Origin: Geminicoccaceae bacterium
GTDB lineage: Bacteria; Pseudomonadota; Alphaproteobacteria; Geminicoccales; Geminicoccaceae
Direction: 5' to 3'
Length of the DNA stretch: 64,000 bases
Assembly (NCBI GenBank): GCA_020638495.1
Contig: JACKIN010000005.1
Location: 124,001-188,000, forward strand
The notes under the pieces are model-generated. The model was given only the letters and a program-made list of their open reading frames with translations, had not been told where the DNA came from and ran no database searches. Below are positions 58,764 to 64,000 of the stretch, piece by piece (position 1 is the first letter of the stretch; each line of letters begins with the position of its first letter). Made by a program: the position numbers and the translations under genes.

Positions 58764-59951
58764 TCAGGCGGCCCGCGCGTCCTTCCGGCCGGGCGGCCTG
58801 CCGAGCACGCGCTCCTCGATCTTCTGCCAGATGTCGAGGGCGCGCGAGGCCGGCAGCTCGACGTCGTCGAGGCTGATCACCTGATCCTTCTGTATCGGGC
58901 GGACGATCCGGACCCCCTCGGCGAGGCCGATCGGCAGATGCCGCTCGTGCTCGGCGAGGCGCACGCAGATGCCGCGCATGTCGAAGCTGCCGCAGCCGCG
59001 CTCGATCGCCTCGCCCGGGGCGAGGTCGCGCTTGGCGACGGCGGCCACGCCGATCGTCGGATGGGTCGTGTTGTGCAGCAGGGGCTCGCGCCGGCGCACC
59101 ATCCGGTCGAGCGTGCGGAACACCTCGAGATGGACGAAGATGTTGTTGCGGATGATCGTGTAGTAGGGGCCCTCGCCCATCTTCAGGTAGCGAAGGGCGT
59201 CCTGCTGCTCGGCCTCGTGCGCCGCCACGATGAAGACGCCGTGCGGCAGCTTGCGGCTCAGGACGTAGTCGGCGATCGGCCGGCCGAGCCGGCGCGCCGC
59301 GTCGCCGAGAATGGTCGAGGCCTCCTTCAGGTCGTCGGTCTCGGGCCCGATCAGCTCGTCCTGCGCGATGCCGGCGCCGAAGAAATTGCCGACCAGCGCC
59401 TGCTCGACCTGCAGCTTGGTGCCGTCGGTGAAGGAGGTCACCATGGTCGTGCTGATGCCCTGCTTCTCGGCCCAGAAGGCCATCTCCTCCGGCACCGGGA
59501 AGCGGTTGAGGAAGCCCTTCATGTTGCCGAGGACGAGGGGCTCGAAGCCCATGGCGACCGCCTCCTCCCAGAGCGAGGCCTGGCAGCCCGGCTGGTCGCC
59601 CTCGGCCTCGGTCAGATAGCCCTGGTCGGCGAACCAGGAGCCCGTGGTGACGTGGAACTCGGGATTGAGGGTGAGCACGGGCTTGCCGGCGGCGAGCGCC
59701 GCCTCGATCGTCAGCGTCGCATGCAGCACGTCGCCGGTGCACTCGAAGATGATGTCCGAATGGTCGATCAGCTCCACGAGCGAGTTGGTCAGCGCATCCT
59801 GGAAGGGGAACTCGGTCGTGCCGGCGAGCGGGCGGCGGGTCAGCACCCGGGCCAGCCGGTAGGGCTTCCTGTGCTGCAGCTCGAGGCAGAAATGGCGGGC
59901 GACGAAGCCAGTGCCGACGACGCCGATGCGCACGGCGGGAGTGTCGAACAT
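58764..59951 (-). CDS. Rossmann-SAF domain oxidoreductase
   Basis: The 395-residue protein has an N-terminal NAD-binding GVVGTGFVARHF (near residue 8), a homoserine-dehydrogenase-like middle (VLTLNPEFHVTTGSWFADQG), and a C-terminal SAF domain (about 305-375, with KRDLAPGEAIERGCG). Such proteins are often misannotated as FlgA. The reaction is unknown. I chose ATG 59951 (MFDTPAVRIG) since the upstream residues are not conserved-looking. Confidence 0.75.
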   Translation of the reverse strand: MFDTPAVRIGVVGTGFVARHFCLELQHRKPYRLARVLTRRPLAGTTEFPFQDALTNSLVELIDHSDIIFECTGDVLHATLTIEAALAAGKPVLTLNPEFHVTTGSWFADQGYLTEAEGDQPGCQASLWEEAVAMGFEPLVLGNMKGFLNRFPVPEEMAFWAEKQGISTTMVTSFTDGTKLQVEQALVGNFFGAGIAQDELIGPETDDLKEASTILGDAARRLGRPIADYVLSRKLPHGVFIVAAHEAEQQDALRYLKMGEGPYYTIIRNNIFVHLEVFRTLDRMVRRREPLLHNTTHPTIGVAAVAKRDLAPGEAIERGCGSFDMRGICVRLAEHERHLPIGLAEGVRIVRPIQKDQVISLDDVELPASRALDIWQKIEERVLGRPPGRKDARAA

Positions 59952-60115
59952 GCGGGCGGACCTTCTTGTCATGGACAGACGGAAAACGCCGGCCGAAGCC
60001 CCCGCACCCTGTGCGAGCACCATTGCCGACGCCACTTCCACGCATCAGGATAGCGGCAACCGCCTAGCGAGGTGTTAACGTGCCCCGTCGTTCGACCGTC
60101 GAAGGTGAATCCCCG

Positions 60116-60703
60116 ATGTACCGCAGGCCGCGCTTTGTCGCTTCGCTCCCCGCCAAGGGTGCCCTCGCCGGCGTGCTGGCCCTGGTCGCCGGGTGCGCTG
60201 CGGGGCCGCGGCCGTCGCTCGAGCCCGGCTCCAGCGTGCTCGAGGCGCGCCAGCTCTTGGTCGACACCGCGGCCGAGGGGCCGGTGCTCGTCACCTGGAC
60301 GGGCAACCCGCCCTTGAGCGAGCCGTCGCTCCTCGCCGCGGTCGAGCGCGGCGTCACCGGGCTCCGGGTGGAAACCACGACCAAGGGCACGGCGGCGCGG
60401 CGCTTCGACTTCCGCTTCGACCCGACGGGCCCCGCCATCTGCGGCGATGCCGCCTTCGCCTCGACCACGCCGAGCCGGGTCCAGGCCGCCTTCTGCGACG
60501 GCGAGCGCGCGGTCTCGGTCGCCAGCGTCGAGATGACCGGGAACACCGACCCGGAGCGGCTGATCTGGCAGCTCACCGGGCGGGTCGTGCCCGACGACTA
60601 CGAGGAGAACTACGGCTTCGGCTGGTTCGGCAACATGTTCAGCATCGGCGTCGGTGCCGGCAGTGGCGGCGGCGTGGGCGGCGGTATCGGGGTCGGGTTC
60701 TAG
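60116..60703 (+). CDS. putative lipoprotein with glycine-rich C-terminus
   Basis: The 195-residue product has a basic N-terminus, a hydrophobic stretch and lipobox LVAGCA (Cys26), followed by a globular part with two possible disulfide cysteines (AICGDA, AAFCDGE). The end is a Gly-rich run (GAGSGGGVGGGIGVGF). AAGGTG precedes ATG 60116. No family recognised. It overlaps the meaB end by 4 bp. Confidence 0.65.
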   Translation: MYRRPRFVASLPAKGALAGVLALVAGCAAGPRPSLEPGSSVLEARQLLVDTAAEGPVLVTWTGNPPLSEPSLLAAVERGVTGLRVETTTKGTAARRFDFRFDPTGPAICGDAAFASTTPSRVQAAFCDGERAVSVASVEMTGNTDPERLIWQLTGRVVPDDYEENYGFGWFGNMFSIGVGAGSGGGVGGGIGVGF

Positions 60704-61695
60704 GAGCCCGCGAAAAGCCGCGCCATGAGCCGGTCGACGGCTTCGCCGGGGGCGAGCTCGCCCTTGCCGACCGCCGCCTCGAGCCCCGGCAGCTCGTCCG
60801 CCAGCTCCTGGCGCAGCCGGTCCTCGATCCGTGCCTCCAGCAGCGACCAGAGCCAGCGCACCTGCTGGTCGCCGCGCCTGGCGGCGAGGCCGCCTTCGGC
60901 TTCGAGGATGGCCCGATGCCGCTCGATGGCGCTCCAGAGGTCGTCGAGCCCGGTCTCCTCGATGGCGCTGACGAGCTGCACCGGCGGTCGCCAGGCAGGG
61001 TTCACGGGCTCGAGGATCGAGAGCGCTCGGCGATAGTGGACGGCCGCCTGCTCGGCCCGCAGCCGGTTGTCGCCGTCGGCCTTGTTGACGGCGATGAGGT
61101 CGGCGAGCTCGAGCACGCCCTTCTTGATGCCCTGCAGCTCGTCGCCGGCGCCGGGCAGCATCAGGACGAGGAAGAAATCGACCATCCCGGCGACGACGAT
61201 CTCGGACTGGCCGACCCCCACCGTCTCGACCAGCACCACGTCGAAGCCGGCGGCCTCGCAGAGCAGCATGGTCTCGCGGGTCATCCGCGCCACCCCGCCC
61301 ATGGCCCCGGAGGAGGGCGAGGGGCGGATGAAGCTCCCCGGATCGACGGCGAGCCGGGCCATGCGCGTCTTGTCGCCGAGGATCGACCCGCCGCTGCGTG
61401 ACGAGGAGGGGTCGACGGCGAGCACCGCCACCCGGTGGCCCCTTCGAGTGAGCATGGTGCCGAAGGCGTCGATGAAGGTGCTCTTGCCGACGCCGGGAAC
61501 ACCGGTGATGCCGATGCGCCGCGCTTTCGAGTGGACCGGGTCGGCGGCGGGCAGGATGGCGGCGAGGAGCTCCCTGGCCATCGCCCGGTGCGCCGGCCGG
61601 CGGCTCTCGACCAGGGTGATGGCGCGCGCCAGCATGGCCCGGTCGCCGGCCTCGATGCCGGCGACGTAGTCCTGGAGCTCGGGCGAAGCAGCCAA
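60700..61695 (-). CDS. meaB: methylmalonyl-CoA mutase-associated GTPase MeaB
   Basis: The 331-residue G3E-type GTPase has the P-loop GITGVPGVGKSTF (residues 62-74), DPSSSRSGGSILGDKTRM and VETVGVGQSE (G3 region), with NKADG as the base-specificity motif. It protects and reloads the B12 cofactor of the mutase. It starts 9 bp after mutB in the same operon. Confidence 0.93.
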   Translation of the reverse strand: MAASPELQDYVAGIEAGDRAMLARAITLVESRRPAHRAMARELLAAILPAADPVHSKARRIGITGVPGVGKSTFIDAFGTMLTRRGHRVAVLAVDPSSSRSGGSILGDKTRMARLAVDPGSFIRPSPSSGAMGGVARMTRETMLLCEAAGFDVVLVETVGVGQSEIVVAGMVDFFLVLMLPGAGDELQGIKKGVLELADLIAVNKADGDNRLRAEQAAVHYRRALSILEPVNPAWRPPVQLVSAIEETGLDDLWSAIERHRAILEAEGGLAARRGDQQVRWLWSLLEARIEDRLRQELADELPGLEAAVGKGELAPGEAVDRLMARLFAGS

Positions 61696-61704
61696 GGGAA
61701 GCGG

Positions 61705-63897
61705 TTACTCGGCCGCCGAGGCGTGGCCGAGCTCGGCAGCGAGCTTGTCGAGCAGGTCGATGGCGGCCTCGGCGATCACCGTGCCGGGCGGGAAGATGGC
61801 CCTGGCCCCGGCCTCCTTCAGGGCCGCGTGGTCCTGCGGCGGCACGACCCCGCCGACGACGATCATGATGTCGCCCCGGCCCTCCTTCTCGAGCTCGGCC
61901 CGCAGCTCCGGCACGAGGGTCAGGTGGCCGGCGGCGAGGGAGCTGGCGCCGATCACGTGGACGTCGTTCTCGACTGCCTGGCGGGCCGCCTCGGCCGGGG
62001 TCTGGAAGAGCGGGCCGATATCGACGTCGAAGCCGAGATCGGCGAAGGCCGAGGCGATCACCTTCTGGCCGCGGTCGTGGCCGTCCTGGCCCATCTTGGC
62101 GATCAGGATGCGCGGCCGGCGACCTTCGGCCTCGGCGAAGGCCCTGACCCGCTCGCGGCATGCCCGGACACTGTCCATCGCCCCCACCTCCCTGCCGTAG
62201 ACGCCGGTGATCGAGCGGATCTCGGCGACGTGGCGGCCCCAGACCTCCTCGAGGGCACTCGTGATCTCGCCGACCGTGGCGCTGGCCCGGGCGGCGTCGA
62301 CGGCCAGCGCCAGGAGGTTGCCCTCGCCGGTGCCGGCCGAGCGGGTGAGCGCATCGAGGGCGCGGCGCAGCGCCGGCTCGTCGCGGCCCTTGCGGAGCTG
62401 CTCCAGCTTCGCGATCTGGCTGGCGCGCACCGCCCGGTTGTCGACCTTGAGCACGTCGACATGCTCGGGCTCGCCCGGCCGGTACTTGTTGACGCCGACC
62501 ACGGTCTGCCGGCCGCTGTCGATTCGGGCCTGGGTGCGGGCCGCCGCCTCCTCGATCCTGAGCTTGGGGATGCCCTGCTCGATGGCCTTCGCCATGCCGC
62601 CGGCCTGCTCGACCTCCTCGATATGGCCCCAGGCACGGGCGGCGAGATCGTGGGTCAGACGCTCGATGAAGTAGCTGCCGCCCCAGGGATCGACCGTCCG
62701 GCGGATGCCGGTCTCGTCCTGGATGAAGAGCTGGGTGTTGCGGGCGATCCGGGCCGAGAACTCGGACGGCAGCGCCAGCGCCTCGTCGAAGGCGTTGGTG
62801 TGCAGCGACTGGGTGCCGCCATGCGTGGCGGCCAGCGCCTCGACACAGGTGCGGACGACATTGTTCATGACGTCCTGCGCAGTCAGGGACCAGCCCGAGG
62901 TCTGGCAGTGGGTGCGGAGCGAGAGCGAGCGCGGGTCCCTGGGCTCGAAGGGGCGCACCAGCTTCGCCCAGAGGAGGCGGGCGGCCCGGAGCTTCGCCAC
63001 CTCCATGAAGTAGCCCATGCCGATGGCCCAGAAGAAGCTGAGCCGGGGCGCGAAGCGGTCGATGTCGAGGCCGGCGGCCTCGCCGGTGCGCAGGTACTCG
63101 ACCCCGTCCGCCAGGGTGTAGGCGAGCTCGAGGTCGGCCGTCGCCCCGGCCTCCTGCATGTGATAGCCGGAGATGCTGATCGAGTTGAACTTCGGCATGC
63201 GCTCGGCGGTGAAGCGGAAGATGTCGGAGATGATCCGCATCGAGGGCTTGGGCGGGAAGATGTAGGTGTTGCGGACCATGAACTCCTTGAGGATGTCGTT
63301 CTGGATGGTCCCGGCGAGCTTTTCCGGCGCCACGCCCTGCTCCTCGCCGGCGAGGATGTAGAGGGCGAGGACGGGCAGGACGGCGCCGTTCATGGTCATC
63401 GACACGCTCATCCGGTCGAGCGGGATGCCGTGGAAGAGCTGGCGCATGTCGAGGATCGAATCGATCGCGACGCCGGCCATGCCGACATCGCCCGCCACCC
63501 TGGGGTGGTCGCTGTCGTAGCCACGATGGGTGGCGAGGTCGAAGGCGATGGAGAGGCCCTTCTGGCCGGCGGCGAGGTTCCGCCGGTAGAAGGCGTTGGA
63601 TTCCTCGGCCGTGGAGAACCCCGCATACTGGCGGATGGTCCAGGGCTGGCCGACATACATGGTGGGGTAGGGGCCGCGCACGAAGGGGGGCAGGCCGGGC
63701 AGGCCGTCGAGGTGGTCGACCTGGGCGAGGTCGTCCGGGCCGTAGAGCGGGCGGACGTCGATCTCCTCCGGCGTGGCCCAGGCGAGGGCTTCGGGTGTCT
63801 GCCCGGTCTCGGCAAGGAAGGCGGACGCCCAGTCGCCGCGCGCGGTCACCGGTCCGTCGTCGAGCGGCAGCCGGGTGAAGTCGGGAACCCGGGTCAT
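61705..63897 (-). CDS. mutB: methylmalonyl-CoA mutase, large (B12-binding) subunit
   Basis: The 730-residue enzyme converts (R)-methylmalonyl-CoA to succinyl-CoA. The TIM-barrel has RGPYPTMYVGQPWTIRQYAG and FDLATHRGYDSDHP; the C-terminal B12 domain starts near residue 595 with KMGQDGHDRG (DxHxxG ligand) and ends with VVGGVVPPQD. The start overlaps the stop of the small-subunit gene. It serves propionate and odd-chain or branched amino acid use. Confidence 0.95.
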   Translation of the reverse strand: MTRVPDFTRLPLDDGPVTARGDWASAFLAETGQTPEALAWATPEEIDVRPLYGPDDLAQVDHLDGLPGLPPFVRGPYPTMYVGQPWTIRQYAGFSTAEESNAFYRRNLAAGQKGLSIAFDLATHRGYDSDHPRVAGDVGMAGVAIDSILDMRQLFHGIPLDRMSVSMTMNGAVLPVLALYILAGEEQGVAPEKLAGTIQNDILKEFMVRNTYIFPPKPSMRIISDIFRFTAERMPKFNSISISGYHMQEAGATADLELAYTLADGVEYLRTGEAAGLDIDRFAPRLSFFWAIGMGYFMEVAKLRAARLLWAKLVRPFEPRDPRSLSLRTHCQTSGWSLTAQDVMNNVVRTCVEALAATHGGTQSLHTNAFDEALALPSEFSARIARNTQLFIQDETGIRRTVDPWGGSYFIERLTHDLAARAWGHIEEVEQAGGMAKAIEQGIPKLRIEEAAARTQARIDSGRQTVVGVNKYRPGEPEHVDVLKVDNRAVRASQIAKLEQLRKGRDEPALRRALDALTRSAGTGEGNLLALAVDAARASATVGEITSALEEVWGRHVAEIRSITGVYGREVGAMDSVRACRERVRAFAEAEGRRPRILIAKMGQDGHDRGQKVIASAFADLGFDVDIGPLFQTPAEAARQAVENDVHVIGASSLAAGHLTLVPELRAELEKEGRGDIMIVVGGVVPPQDHAALKEAGARAIFPPGTVIAEAAIDLLDKLAAELGHASAAE

Positions 63898-64000
63898 GCA
63901 GCTTCTCCCAGCGCCAGGGAGTGGAGGTCCTCGAGGAGGCCCAGGATATTGGCACCCGTGTGCACGAAGCCGTCGATGCCCTCGGCCCTCAGCGCCGGAT
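63894..64000 (-). CDS. mutA: methylmalonyl-CoA mutase small subunit (C-terminal end only)
   Basis: Only the last 34 codons are in the window. They read GIDGFVHTGANILGLLEDLH and end GEAA, the typical mutase small-subunit end. The TGA (63894-63896) overlaps the ATG of mutB. The 5' part is beyond the right edge. Confidence 0.8.
   Translation of the reverse strand, partial: PALRAEGIDGFVHTGANILGLLEDLHSLALGEAA

Noticed and set aside
1..64000. tRNA or rRNA genes
   Set aside because: No cloverleaf with a GTTC-loop and acceptor pairing was found in the intergenic gaps by eye; tRNAscan would settle it.

Overview
The window is about 70% G+C, with dense genes, short intergenic gaps and mostly ATG starts. 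Gene content (parvulin-argJ-mutT synteny, choline-sulfatase family, methylmalonyl-CoA mutase with MeaB, a perfect TTAA-N7-TTAA CtrA-type site) points to an alphaproteobacterium, probably in or near Rhodospirillales. That placement is inference from gene families. No rRNA or tRNA gene was recognised.

Layout. 1-2300: left-edge DNA adenine methyltransferase pair (restriction-modification, partial) with a HigA-like regulator and a palindromic operator. 2300-3050: intergenic composite repeat A. 3053-6695: galU-ugd-manB sugar-nucleotide operon. 6990-11389: parvulin isomerase, argJ, Nudix hydrolase, AEC permease, SDR. 11423-12931: intact IS1182-like element. 12932-17273: small basic protein, class III cyclase, UxaA-family dehydratase, MATE pump. 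17284-17635: composite repeat B, an inverted relative of A. 17880-25973: PRC-barrel protein, MgtC, MFS, tartrate dehydrogenase-like enzyme, GATase1 with a DUF4258/DUF2283-like pair, dihaem cytochrome c, and a sulfur module (Blh-like phosphatase plus MBL-rhodanese). 26137-27659: HicB-like gene, frameshifted HicA, Mrr endonuclease. 27741-33273: gamma-carbonic anhydrase, seven-blade FG-GAP protein, choline-sulfatase-like enzyme, PRISE-like reductase. 33353-39440: arsR-arsP, then a Urt-like ABC operon (A-D-E-B-C) carrying a 264-bp MITE. 39400-41118: PLP sulfur-amino-acid enzyme in one run with a MazEF-like pair. 41207-43622: hydratase, M20 peptidase, small membrane protein. 43632-46307: HD protein and Fe/2OG oxygenase divergent from a LysR regulator. 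46298-47708: second IS copy, riddled with small deletions. 47709-60703: AhpD-like protein, GGDEF-EAL protein, formate-THF ligase, 132-bp MITE-like element, TTC38-like protein, EamA exporter, SDR, VWA plus J-domain pair, esterase, lipoproteins, SAF-Rossmann protein. 60700-64000: meaB, mutB and the end of mutA (propionyl/methylmalonyl-CoA pathway).

Two patterns stand out. First, all four transposon-like insertions (two IS copies, two MITE-like elements) sit at stop codons with 3- or 4-bp target duplications that recreate the stop. Second, two intergenic loci 14 kb apart in inverted orientation share a precise architecture: 4-5 dyads GTCGCG...CGCGAC spaced 31-32 bp, a fixed 13-bp gap, then 5-6 repeats with a 21-bp step ending in one 20-bp step, and a shared end AAATAGGCTATAA. 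In both, an open frame begins in the innermost dyad and ends at that shared TAG. This is the best candidate here for an undescribed element or gene family.
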